Position numbers and translations under genes: made by a program. DNA of 5,995 nt, taken from positions 1 through 5,995 of the forward strand of contig JAUVAE010000044.1 of assembly GCA_030591905.1 (NCBI GenBank), read 5' to 3'. Each line of letters opens with the position of its first letter. Positions within the stretch are counted from its first letter, which is position 1. This stretch comes from Candidatus Komeilibacteria bacterium (GTDB lineage: Bacteria; Patescibacteriota; Patescibacteriia; UBA1558; S5-K13). Below, piece after piece: positions 1 through 5,562 of this stretch. The notes beneath the pieces are model-generated. The model saw only the letters and a program-made list of their open reading frames with translations, had not been told where the DNA came from and did no database searches.

Positions 1-603
1 AATGTCCATATTGCTGGAGCAATGCCTGAAGTAGTAATTAATGATTATCCTTATGGATTTGGTGGAGATTATGAAGGTGTAAGTGGAGCAAAAATTTGGT
101 TAGTCCTAACAGATGATATGACAGGAGATTGTTTTAATGCCTGGAATCCCGATGAATATCTATTTGAAGATGAACTGATTTATGAAACAGAATATATATA
201 CCCAAATCAACTTGAATTAGTTGCGAAAGATTCCTCTTGGACTGTTATCCCTGATGGAGCAAATGGAACATTTTATTATGATGAATATTTTTTATTTGAA
301 GGTCAAGGTTTAGAGAATGGTAAAAACTATACATTGATTAGTTATGATGAAGCGGGACACAATACAGGCCATGTTATTCTTGGATCTGGAACCGCTGACG
401 ATTCTGGATATCTATCCATACAAGGTATAAGTGATTTCATTTACTATGCTTACACAAGTGGTGAATACGATGGTCAAACAGGAGCAAAAATTTGGCTACT
501 TAACTTTGCATACGATGATAACACTGTAAGTCTTTGGGGTATGTTTCCCTGGAGTGCATTTACTGATGTTCTTTGGGAAACTGAATTAATACCACAAAGT
601 TAA
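1..603 (+). CDS. Secreted repeat protein with Ig-like units, C-terminal part (5' end outside window)
   Basis: The frame is open from base 1 (reading N-V-H-I-A-G before the first ATG at 22), so the gene begins upstream and the ATG is probably internal. The visible 200 residues are rich in Asp, Gly, Tyr and Trp, contain no membrane segment and look like extracellular beta-sandwich sequence. A unit repeats with a period of 132 residues: G-A-K-I-W-L with preceding D-Y-E-G at ATG-numbered residues 16-27, and again with E-Y-D-G at 148-159. Both copies run into a Trp-rich stretch and an E-T-E-(Y/L)-I ending. Between them lies a segment with L-G-S-G-T-A-D-D-S-G (120-129), which I associate with secreted repeat proteins of CPR bacteria and archaea. 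The DNA also repeats, 15 identical bases at 85-99 and 481-495. The function is unknown; a surface or adhesive role is inference. The protein ends soon after the last unit, with no sortase signal or C-terminal membrane anchor, so any anchoring must be N-terminal. Confidence 0.8.
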   Translation, partial: NVHIAGAMPEVVINDYPYGFGGDYEGVSGAKIWLVLTDDMTGDCFNAWNPDEYLFEDELIYETEYIYPNQLELVAKDSSWTVIPDGANGTFYYDEYFLFEGQGLENGKNYTLISYDEAGHNTGHVILGSGTADDSGYLSIQGISDFIYYAYTSGEYDGQTGAKIWLLNFAYDDNTVSLWGMFPWSAFTDVLWETELIPQS

Positions 604-630
604 TACTGTAATAATACTTATTTAGAAATA

Positions 631-662
631 AAAAAACCCGCCTATTTAAAAGCGGGTTTTTT
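631..662 (+). terminator. Bidirectional intrinsic terminator between convergent genes
   Basis: An 11-base-pair stem (AAAAAACCCGC at 631-641, GCGGGTTTTTT at 652-662) encloses a 10-base loop. The GC core followed by six T on one strand and preceded by six A makes it symmetrical, so it can stop transcription of the gene ending at 603 on the plus strand and of the convergent gene ending at 761 on the minus strand. Confidence 0.9.
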
Positions 663-666
663 GTTT
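643..666 (+). repeat. Direct repeat, copy 1 (right half of terminator)
   Basis: The sequence TATTTAAAA followed by GCGGGTTTTTTGTTT is the loop and right arm of the terminator plus three or four bases beyond it. The same two blocks recur in the same order at 1491-1523 on the far side of the minus-strand gene, there separated by nine extra bases. The longest uninterrupted identity between the copies is 16 bases (651-666 and 1508-1523). Confidence 0.7.
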
Positions 667-760
667 AAAATTTGTTGTAATAATTTATTATTTTAGTAAA
701 GAACGTTAGAATTGAAATTGTTGAAAGTGAGGTATTCATTCTTGTGGTATATGTACTATT

Positions 761-1423
761 TTAACAATTATTTACATCTGGTGGTTCAGAGGGTTGTGGT
801 ATTTCTTTGTATTTAGTTGAGTTATATATTCTATTTTCCTCTTTTAAAAAAAGTTTTAAGTTAATCAAATTTTGTTCATATCTATTATTTCTATTATCAT
901 CAAACATTGAAAATATATTGTTATAAATTTTTTCAATAGATTCAGTGTCTTTATTGTTTAAAATATTTTCTTTAAATAAATCACAAGATTTAATAACATC
1001 CTCTGCAAAAACAATTGTATGAAATAATATTTTATCTTCATTTTCAATTAAATGTAGGTGTTTTTCTTTCAATTCTTCACTTGAATTTGCAATGAACCCT
1101 TTTCCAACACTTGCCTGATGAATAACACCACTTCTTAATGAGTTATAAAACAATTCTTTAACATCGTTATTCTTATATAATGGCTTTATTTTACTCATCC
1201 AATTTTCCATAAATTTTTTAGACCTTAGACCAGATTCACTATTTCTAAAACCTTCTTCAATCCCTCCCATTGTATCAATTAAAGCAGAAGCTAATATTAG
1301 ATAAGGGTAGGCAAATTTAGAAGCATTTTCTTCTTTTATTAAAAGTATGTCTTTAATAAGCCTCTTATCAATAAAATTTTCAAAATAATTTTTTATTTTT
1401 TTCATTTTTTCTTCAATGGTCAT
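761..1423 (-). CDS. Hypothetical protein with HEPN-like R-x4-H motif
   Basis: I do not recognise this 220-residue protein as a named family. It has no signal peptide or clear membrane segment and is predicted mostly helical and cytoplasmic, with a Lys/Glu-rich N-terminal helix. Two more hydrophobic, conserved-looking stretches stand out: L-A-S-A-L-I-D-T-M-G-G (44-54) and F-Y-N-S-L-R-S-G-V-I-H-Q (92-103). The second contains R97-S-G-V-I-H102, an R-x4-H arrangement on a probable helix, as in the catalytic motif of HEPN ribonucleases of toxin and defence systems. The assignment is inference from this motif and the helical character. The start at 1423 is the ATG giving the longest frame; no Shine-Dalgarno sequence precedes it, only A/T. 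A weak extended -10 (TG-T-TAAACT on the minus strand, about 1460-1452) could drive it. It converges on the terminator at 631-662 and sits between two copies of a terminator-derived repeat, which suggests acquisition. No partner antitoxin is visible. Confidence 0.75.
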   Translation of the reverse strand: MTIEEKMKKIKNYFENFIDKRLIKDILLIKEENASKFAYPYLILASALIDTMGGIEEGFRNSESGLRSKKFMENWMSKIKPLYKNNDVKELFYNSLRSGVIHQASVGKGFIANSSEELKEKHLHLIENEDKILFHTIVFAEDVIKSCDLFKENILNNKDTESIEKIYNNIFSMFDDNRNNRYEQNLINLKLFLKEENRIYNSTKYKEIPQPSEPPDVNNC

Positions 1424-1490
1424 AATTTTTTATTAATTGTTAATTATTAATAGTTTAACATTTAATTTTAATTGCTTCTATCCTTTTTTA

Positions 1491-1523
1491 TATTTAAAAA
1501 AGTGGGGAGCGGGTTTTTTGTTT
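1491..1523 (+). repeat. Direct repeat, copy 2 (terminator remnant)
   Basis: TATTTAAAA (1491-1499), nine inserted bases, then GCGGGTTTTTTGTTT (1509-1523) repeat the loop and right arm of the terminator at 643-666. The left arm of the terminator (the A-run with CCCGC) is missing here, so this copy cannot form the GC stem and is unlikely to terminate. It marks the upstream side of the minus-strand gene. Confidence 0.65.
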
Positions 1524-1570
1524 TAAGTTTAGATTAATACTATTTCTCAATGTCTAAAAAATAATATATC

Positions 1571-1579
1571 TGTTATAAT
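1571..1579 (+). promoter_or_regulatory. Possible upstream extended -10 promoter of the CAP gene
   Basis: TG-T-TATAAT is a perfect -10 hexamer with the extended TGn element. No good -35 lies at the usual distance (TGTCTA at 1551-1556). It could give a longer leader for the gene at 1800, starting near 1586. The stronger candidate lies just downstream at 1593-1621. Confidence 0.4.
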
Positions 1580-1592
1580 GAAGATATAAAGC

Positions 1593-1621
1593 TTGAAATA
1601 CTATTGTTTTTTTGCTATATT
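1593..1621 (+). promoter_or_regulatory. Sigma-70-type promoter of the CAP-domain gene
   Basis: TTGAAA (1593-1598) and TATATT (1616-1621) are separated by exactly 17 bases, and TGC directly precedes the -10 as an extended element. Each hexamer matches the consensus at five of six positions. The expected start of transcription is near 1628, giving a leader of about 172 bases before the ATG at 1800. The left arm of the inverted repeat would then begin about nine bases into the RNA. Confidence 0.5.
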
Positions 1622-1659
1622 ATTATATTAAATTCACCCTGTTAAATAATTTTAAATCC

Positions 1660-1695
1660 AATTTATATATTATAGACATATTTTATATATAAATT
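1660..1695 (+). other. AT-only hairpin inside the leader
   Basis: AATTTATATAT (1660-1670) pairs perfectly with ATATATAAATT (1685-1695) around a 14-base loop. All pairs are A-T, so the hairpin is weak alone, but it lies inside the larger 1636-1793 helix and would help bring the two distant arms together. Confidence 0.45.
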
Positions 1696-1788
1696 AGAAG
1701 AAATATTTTATAGGGCATCTAATAAATTTAAAATTAAGATTTAGCTTATTAAATTTTCAAACAAACAATAAGATAAATCTTATTTAAC

Positions 1789-1793
1789 AGGGT
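1789..1793 (+). promoter_or_regulatory. Ribosome binding site of the CAP-domain gene
   Basis: AGGGT lies with its GGG seven bases before the ATG at 1800, a good Shine-Dalgarno position. It supports this start, and it is also part of the right arm of the inverted repeat. The other complete genes of the window have no comparable site. Confidence 0.65.
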
Positions 1794-1799
1794 AAAATT

Positions 1800-3215
1800 A
1801 TGAAATTATTTAAAAAGAAATATAAAGATTCAGATGCTGATGGTTTAAGCGATACTCAAGAAAAAAGATTAGGCACTGATCCTTTAGATCCCGATACTGA
1901 TCATGACGGAGTAGGAGACTTTCAAGAGTTTCATGTTTATGATACTGATCCCCTAGACCCTGATACTGATAAAGATGGTATGAGTGATGGAGATGAAATA
2001 AAAAAAGGTAGAAATCCGCTCGGGTCAGGACTCTTAAGGGATGCTTTTATCCCTTGTGAAGCTAATAGTTATCGTCCTCATGTCTTAAGACCTGAAAGAC
2101 TTTTAGTTTATGGATTAAGTGCTATAGCAATTAAATTTTTAATTGTTATTTTTATTGTTATTTTACCTTTAACAGCTTGGTTAAGTCCTGATATTCTTTA
2201 TCAGCAAAGTCAAAAAATTATAGTTTTAACCAATAATATTAGAACTAATTTAGGAATCAATGCTTTAATAGAAAATATGAACCTCAACCAAGCCGCTTAT
2301 AATAAAGCTGAGGATATGCTAATTGACCAATATTTCTCTCATACTGGTTTAGATGGTCGAAGATTAGCAGATTGGTTAAGCTCTGTTCAATATAATCATC
2401 GTTTTGGTGGAGAAAACTTAGCTATGGGCTTTTCTAGTGCTGAAAGTGTAGTTCAAGCTTGGACTAAAAGTGCTACTCACTATTCTAATATCATTGATAC
2501 TGATTTTACTGAAATTGGAGTGGGAACAGTCGCTGGCCTTTATAAAGAAAAAGAAACAACTCTAGTGGCTCAATACTTTGGCACCCCTAAGAGTCAAGAA
2601 ATTATTCCTCCAAAAATTAATATTGAAACTCCTTCTGAAGTAGAAATAGAAGAAGTTATTAGTGAAATAGAAGGAGAGGTAGAAGCAGATAAAGTGGTAG
2701 AAGATTTAATCTCAGCAGAAATAACTATTGACGAACCTCAAGCTAAAGATGAAAAAATAGTCCGAGCCGTGGCTTATTTAGATGAAGATGTTGTTTCAGC
2801 TCAAGTTAACTTTAATGATCATCAAATAAATCTTAATCTAGAAGACGAAAACAAATGGACCGGAAGTATGATTATTGATTCAAAACAAGAAGAAGAAATT
2901 TTAGACCCTCTTGTTCCAGCTAACATAGAAACATTGAATCAAGCTGGAGAATCTAGCTCATTCGACATTGATTGGAAAAACATTCAACCTTTACAAACTA
3001 GTTTGGTAGATCAATATTTATTTATCAAAGATAATCCTAATAAATTTATCCAACCATTATTTAGTTTAAGTGCTATTTATTACCAAATACTGTTAGGAAT
3101 AGTTTGTCTAGCTTTCTTATTAAATATCTTTATTAAAATTAAAAAACAAAACTTAAAAATTATATTCTCCTCTTTGGGATTTATAGGGCTATTACTATTA
3201 TTAATAATAGTCTAA
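1800..3215 (+). CDS. Membrane-anchored CAP-domain (SCP/PR1-like) protein with thrombospondin-3-type calcium repeats
   Basis: This 471-residue protein is complete and has a clear Shine-Dalgarno site. Residues 10-63 carry three Asp-rich calcium-binding repeats (D-S-D-A-D-G-L-S-D at 10-18, then D-P-D-T-D-x-D-G at 30-37 and 53-60). The last two lie in a tandem repeat of 23 residues, also visible in the DNA as a 69-base period. A membrane segment follows (about 103-126), then a CAP domain (about 138-260) with the usual signature residues: F-S-H181, G-E205-N, W221 and H227-Y. A long acidic linker (about 265-320, very rich in Glu and Ile/Val) leads to a beta-rich stretch (320-360) and two C-terminal membrane segments (about 427-445 and 453-471). 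CAP proteins are extracellular and may bind lipid or cell wall, or act as proteases; the role here is unknown. Positive residues (RPHVLRPER before segment 1, KIKKQNLK between segments 2 and 3) place the CAP domain outside and the calcium repeats inside, which is odd. Expression may be controlled by the leader at 1636-1793. Confidence 0.9.
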   Translation: MKLFKKKYKDSDADGLSDTQEKRLGTDPLDPDTDHDGVGDFQEFHVYDTDPLDPDTDKDGMSDGDEIKKGRNPLGSGLLRDAFIPCEANSYRPHVLRPERLLVYGLSAIAIKFLIVIFIVILPLTAWLSPDILYQQSQKIIVLTNNIRTNLGINALIENMNLNQAAYNKAEDMLIDQYFSHTGLDGRRLADWLSSVQYNHRFGGENLAMGFSSAESVVQAWTKSATHYSNIIDTDFTEIGVGTVAGLYKEKETTLVAQYFGTPKSQEIIPPKINIETPSEVEIEEVISEIEGEVEADKVVEDLISAEITIDEPQAKDEKIVRAVAYLDEDVVSAQVNFNDHQINLNLEDENKWTGSMIIDSKQEEEILDPLVPANIETLNQAGESSSFDIDWKNIQPLQTSLVDQYLFIKDNPNKFIQPLFSLSAIYYQILLGIVCLAFLLNIFIKIKKQNLKIIFSSLGFIGLLLLLIIV

Positions 3216-3238
3216 AACATTTTCAACTATATCTTTTA

Positions 3239-3265
3239 CCCCTATATCTATGTTAGATATAGGGG
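3239..3265 (+). terminator. Terminator-like hairpin after the CAP gene
   Basis: CCCCTATATCTA (3239-3250) pairs perfectly with TAGATATAGGGG (3254-3265) around a three-base loop. A proper T-run is lacking; the following sequence is GCTTATTTAAAT. It lies 24 bases after the stop codon at 3215, so it may be a weak terminator or a 3'-end stabilising hairpin. It separates the CAP gene from the next, which has its own promoter. Confidence 0.5.
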
Positions 3266-3325
3266 GCTTATTTAAATAAAAATTATTCACCCTTAACTCA
3301 ATTAACTTACTTTTTGATTACTTTC

Positions 3326-3334
3326 TGATATAAT
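3326..3334 (+). promoter_or_regulatory. Extended -10 promoter of the sensor-cohesin gene
   Basis: TG-A-TATAAT is a perfect extended -10 element, 30 bases before the ATG at 3365, with a start of transcription expected near 3341. No convincing -35 is found at 16-18 bases. The context TCTGnTATAATnA is the same as at 1569-1581 upstream of the CAP gene. The resulting leader is about 24 bases long and has no Shine-Dalgarno sequence. Confidence 0.5.
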
Positions 3335-3364
3335 AAACTTAGATTACTAATTAACAAAAATAAA

Positions 3365-4627
3365 ATGTTATTTTCTAAATTTTTTTCTAAAAAATCAAAA
3401 TTATGTAAAAAATGTTTAATAAATCTAATTATTCTATTTGTTTTAATTTTAACGATCTCTTTTTGTGCTTATAATTTTATTAGCAAAGAACGAACTATTA
3501 ATAAAATAGAGAAACATCATTCTGTTATAAAAAAAGTGCTGGTAGAAAAACTTGATTATTTATTAGAAAATAGTATAAAAATTTCTAAAAATGAAAATAT
3601 TAAAAAATTTATTTCAAATCATGATGCTACTTCCCTATTAAACAAACTAAGCGAAGAAATAAAACAAAACAATATTCAAACAATGTTAATTGCCGATAAA
3701 CTTGGTGAAGCTATTACTAGAATACCGGCTTCTATACAAAGAGGAGATAATGTATTTATCATAAATTCTTTTGGTAGACAATTAGTAAAAGACGAAGAAA
3801 TAAAAGTTTTTGATGGTGGATTAACTAGACCATTATTAATGGTAGGTGGAAAATTAATAAAAGAAAATAACCAAATTGAAGGAGCAATTTTTTCTGGACA
3901 ATCATTAGATGATGAATATGCTCAATACCTTAAAGACAATAAATTACATAAAAACGATAATATTATATTTTATAGTAATGAAAAAGGAATTGTTGGCTCT
4001 ACTTTTAAAGACGAAAAAATAAAAAAGTTATTATATTCCTATTACAATACTGAAACTTATAACCCAAATGATGAACCAGAAAAAATAAAAGGAATTAATA
4101 TTTTAGGGAATCGCTATTTATTTAAATCAATCAAATTATTTAATCCCGAAAATAAATACATTGGTAGCATAATAATTTCCCATAAGTACAACCTCTCTCT
4201 GATAAATCTATTATTATCTTTATTTACTGCAATACTTTTATCTGGGTTAGTGTTCTATTATTTTAAACGGGTCAAAAAAATCTCTATAAACAAAAAATAT
4301 TACTTACTTATTGCGATTATTATTGTCTCGTCGTGTTTAACAATATTTATAATAAATAAATTCATATTTGAATCAAGCAATTTCCCAAAGATTGAAATAA
4401 ATAATAATAAATATATAATCTATAATTCTACAATATCATTAAAGCCTGACTTTGATCTCGTCTATAATGGTATTCCTCATACTATATCTATTGAAATAAA
4501 CTCCGGCGGTGAAGCAATAAATGCTATAGAGTCTGTCTTAAAATACGATCCTCAAAAAATTCAAATCCGTGATGTTATTTATAGTAGATCTATTTGCGAT
4601 GAAGATAAATTTATAGAAAAAATATAG
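3365..4627 (+). CDS. Surface sensor-cohesin protein, 5' part of frameshifted gene (Cache-like domain, three membrane segments, start of cohesin)
   Basis: Residues 1-17 are Lys-rich and cytoplasmic, followed by membrane segment 1 (about 18-39). Residues 41-275 form an extracellular sensor domain resembling double-Cache domains: a long helix (45-100), then beta-rich parts with I-A-D-K-L-G-E-A-I-T-R-I-P (109-121), G-G-L-T-R-P-L-L-M-V-G-G (151-162) and G-A-I-F-S-G-Q-S-L-D-D-E-Y (173-185). Membrane segments 2 (about 278-299) and 3 (about 312-334) enclose a short basic cytoplasmic loop (KRVKKISINKK). From about 344 a cohesin domain begins, with L-K-Y-D-P-Q-K-I (392-399) the typical strand motif. 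It is cut short: the frame meets TAG at 4625-4627, whereas the missing half of the domain continues in the frame one base back. No cytoplasmic kinase, cyclase or methyl-accepting domain is present. The start has no Shine-Dalgarno site but follows a good promoter. The ligand and role are unknown. Cache is a fold-level call; the cohesin call rests on both halves together. Confidence 0.82.
   Translation: MLFSKFFSKKSKLCKKCLINLIILFVLILTISFCAYNFISKERTINKIEKHHSVIKKVLVEKLDYLLENSIKISKNENIKKFISNHDATSLLNKLSEEIKQNNIQTMLIADKLGEAITRIPASIQRGDNVFIINSFGRQLVKDEEIKVFDGGLTRPLLMVGGKLIKENNQIEGAIFSGQSLDDEYAQYLKDNKLHKNDNIIFYSNEKGIVGSTFKDEKIKKLLYSYYNTETYNPNDEPEKIKGINILGNRYLFKSIKLFNPENKYIGSIIISHKYNLSLINLLLSLFTAILLSGLVFYYFKRVKKISINKKYYLLIAIIIVSSCLTIFIINKFIFESSNFPKIEINNNKYIIYNSTISLKPDFDLVYNGIPHTISIEINSGGEAINAIESVLKYDPQKIQIRDVIYSRSICDEDKFIEKI
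4606..4627 (+). other. Frameshift site at a run of six A
   Basis: The upstream frame reads gaa-aaa-ata-TAG (4616-4627) and stops. The frame one base back has a stop at 4606-4608 and is then open to 5458. The switch must therefore fall between 4606 and 4627, and the A6 run at 4617-4622 is the obvious place. One additional A would give E-K-N-I-D-N-H-N-G and a single 698-residue protein with an unbroken cohesin domain. It may be a mutation, a sequencing or assembly error, or slippage by RNA polymerase or the ribosome on the A-run. Confidence 0.85.
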
Positions 4628-4734
4628 ATAATCATAATGGAATATTATCTATTGCTTGTATTATACCTTCACCTGGTTTTTTCGGATATACAGGATTATT
4701 AGCTGACATAATAATTGAACCATCTAAAAACTTT

Positions 4735-5460
4735 TTGGTTGGAGAAACTACTATTGAATTTGACAGAGAAAAAACAAAAATTTTAGCCAACGATGGTTTA
4801 AACACAAATGTCTTACGAAAAGTAAACGATGGTTATTATACAATAATTAACAATGAAGGTATTTATAATGAGCAAGATTACTTACTAATATATTCACATA
4901 CCCATCCCAATCAATATACTTGGTATAGTAATAATAATATTCATTTAAGTTGGTTGACTCAGAATACAAAATATAATAAATTTGTGTATAAATTAGACCA
5001 AAATGCTTTTACATCTCCAATGGGAGGACGGATTATAACGGATACAAGTATTAACTTACGTACTTACGAAGATGGAATATACTATTTCCACTTAGGAAGA
5101 ATAACTGATAAAAATGAAATGGATTTAATAAATCACTTCCGAATAAAAATAGACACCTCTCCACCTAGTTTATTGATTGTTAATTACAGTAGTAACCAGA
5201 TTAATAAAGGAGAAATAGTAAGATTTGAAATTGATGGCCGAGATGAATCAAGTGGAATTGCTTATCAACCTTATTCAAACTATTTAAGAGGGTTTATTCC
5301 TCAATCTTATATTAAAATAAATGATCAACCTTTTTTCCCAGTAAATTCACCAGTATATATTCCTTTTTTTAAGGGAGGCAATAACTATGTAACGATTCGA
5401 ATGTTTGATGAAGCTGGTAATCATAAAGATTATACTGTCAATATTTATGTTAATGAATAA
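4735..5460 (+). CDS. Surface sensor-cohesin protein, 3' part of frameshifted gene (end of cohesin, two Ig-like domains)
   Basis: This frame is open from 4609; the TTG at 4735 is only the first conventional start and lies inside the cohesin domain, so independent translation is unlikely. The codons before it (4621-4734) read G-I-L-S-I-A-C-I-I-P-S-P-G-F-F-G, the middle strands of a cohesin domain, and it closes with I-L-A-N-D-G-L-N-T-N-V-L (residues 16-27 from the TTG). Next comes a domain of about 90 residues (52-142) with the pattern S-H-T-H-P-N..W-Y-S-N-N, L-S-W, D-G-I-Y-Y-F-H-L and H-F-R-I-K-I-D-T-S-P-P. I know this arrangement from large secreted CPR proteins. The last domain (about 145-240) is Ig-like and ends F-D-E-A-G-N-H-K-D-Y-T-V. 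No C-terminal anchor is present, in agreement with N-terminal anchoring in the 5' part. All domains should lie outside the cell. Its function is unknown; binding of a partner protein or sugar is inference. Confidence 0.75.
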   Translation: MVGETTIEFDREKTKILANDGLNTNVLRKVNDGYYTIINNEGIYNEQDYLLIYSHTHPNQYTWYSNNNIHLSWLTQNTKYNKFVYKLDQNAFTSPMGGRIITDTSINLRTYEDGIYYFHLGRITDKNEMDLINHFRIKIDTSPPSLLIVNYSSNQINKGEIVRFEIDGRDESSGIAYQPYSNYLRGFIPQSYIKINDQPFFPVNSPVYIPFFKGGNNYVTIRMFDEAGNHKDYTVNIYVNE

Positions 5461-5482
5461 TTTTAAAATAAATATTTTTAAT

Positions 5483-5521
5483 AAATAACTGGGTTAAATA
5501 TAACAACTCAGTTATTTTTTT
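5483..5521 (+). terminator. Intrinsic terminator after the sensor-cohesin gene
   Basis: AAATAACTGGGTT (5483-5495) pairs with AACTCAGTTATTT (5505-5517) over 13 positions with one G-T wobble, around a nine-base loop, and runs into seven T (5515-5521). On the minus strand the hairpin is preceded by an A-run but followed by few T, so it acts chiefly for the plus-strand gene ending at 5460. Confidence 0.8.
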
Positions 5522-5534
5522 AATTTATCCACAC

Positions 5535-5554
5535 ACCTAATTTGTAAATTAGGT
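5535..5554. other. Small hairpin downstream of the mutM fragment
   Basis: ACCTAATT and AATTAGGT form a perfect 8-bp stem around TGTA. It lies eight bases beyond the stop codon of the minus-strand mutM piece (5563). It has no T-run on that strand (GTGTGG follows), so it could be a 3'-end hairpin or a weak relic of the mutM terminator. Confidence 0.4.
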
Positions 5555-5562
5555 AAGGGATT

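Larger units (their letters stand above)
1636..1793 (+). promoter_or_regulatory. Candidate regulatory leader: 14-bp inverted repeat that can mask the ribosome binding site
   Basis: ACCCTGTTAAATAA (1636-1649) is the exact reverse complement of TTATTTAACAGGGT (1780-1793). The right arm contains the AGGGT that serves as Shine-Dalgarno sequence of the gene at 1800, so pairing of the arms in the RNA would hide it. The 130 bases between the arms are AT-rich, non-coding, and contain a further perfect 11-bp hairpin (1660-1670 / 1685-1695). An AGGG at 1712-1715 could compete for the CCCT of the left arm. The layout (promoter, 5' anti-Shine-Dalgarno arm, long spacer, ribosome binding site) fits a translational switch, but no known riboswitch class is recognised. 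The alternative is a small inverted-repeat element of 158 bases; no flanking target duplication is visible. Confidence 0.45.

Noticed and set aside
1491..1523. A second working terminator upstream of the minus-strand gene
   Set aside because: The CCCGC left arm is absent; only six A-T pairs could form around the G-rich stretch.
1424..1799. A small protein-coding gene in the long intergenic region
   Set aside because: Stops are frequent in all frames, and no frame shows protein-like composition; promoters and the inverted repeat explain the region better.
1875..1990. CRISPR-like or mobile tandem repeat at the 69-base period
   Set aside because: The repeat is coding: it is two calcium-binding motifs of the CAP protein, diverged at third codon positions.
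3285..3293. ATTCACCCT also present at 1632-1640, as a possible shared operator
   Set aside because: Nine bases only, different distances from the promoters, and the flanking sequence does not match; chance is a sufficient explanation.
4735..4737. TTG as a true start of an independent gene
   Set aside because: No Shine-Dalgarno sequence precedes it, and the codons from 4621 to 4734 already encode the middle of the cohesin domain, so it is a by-product of the frameshift.
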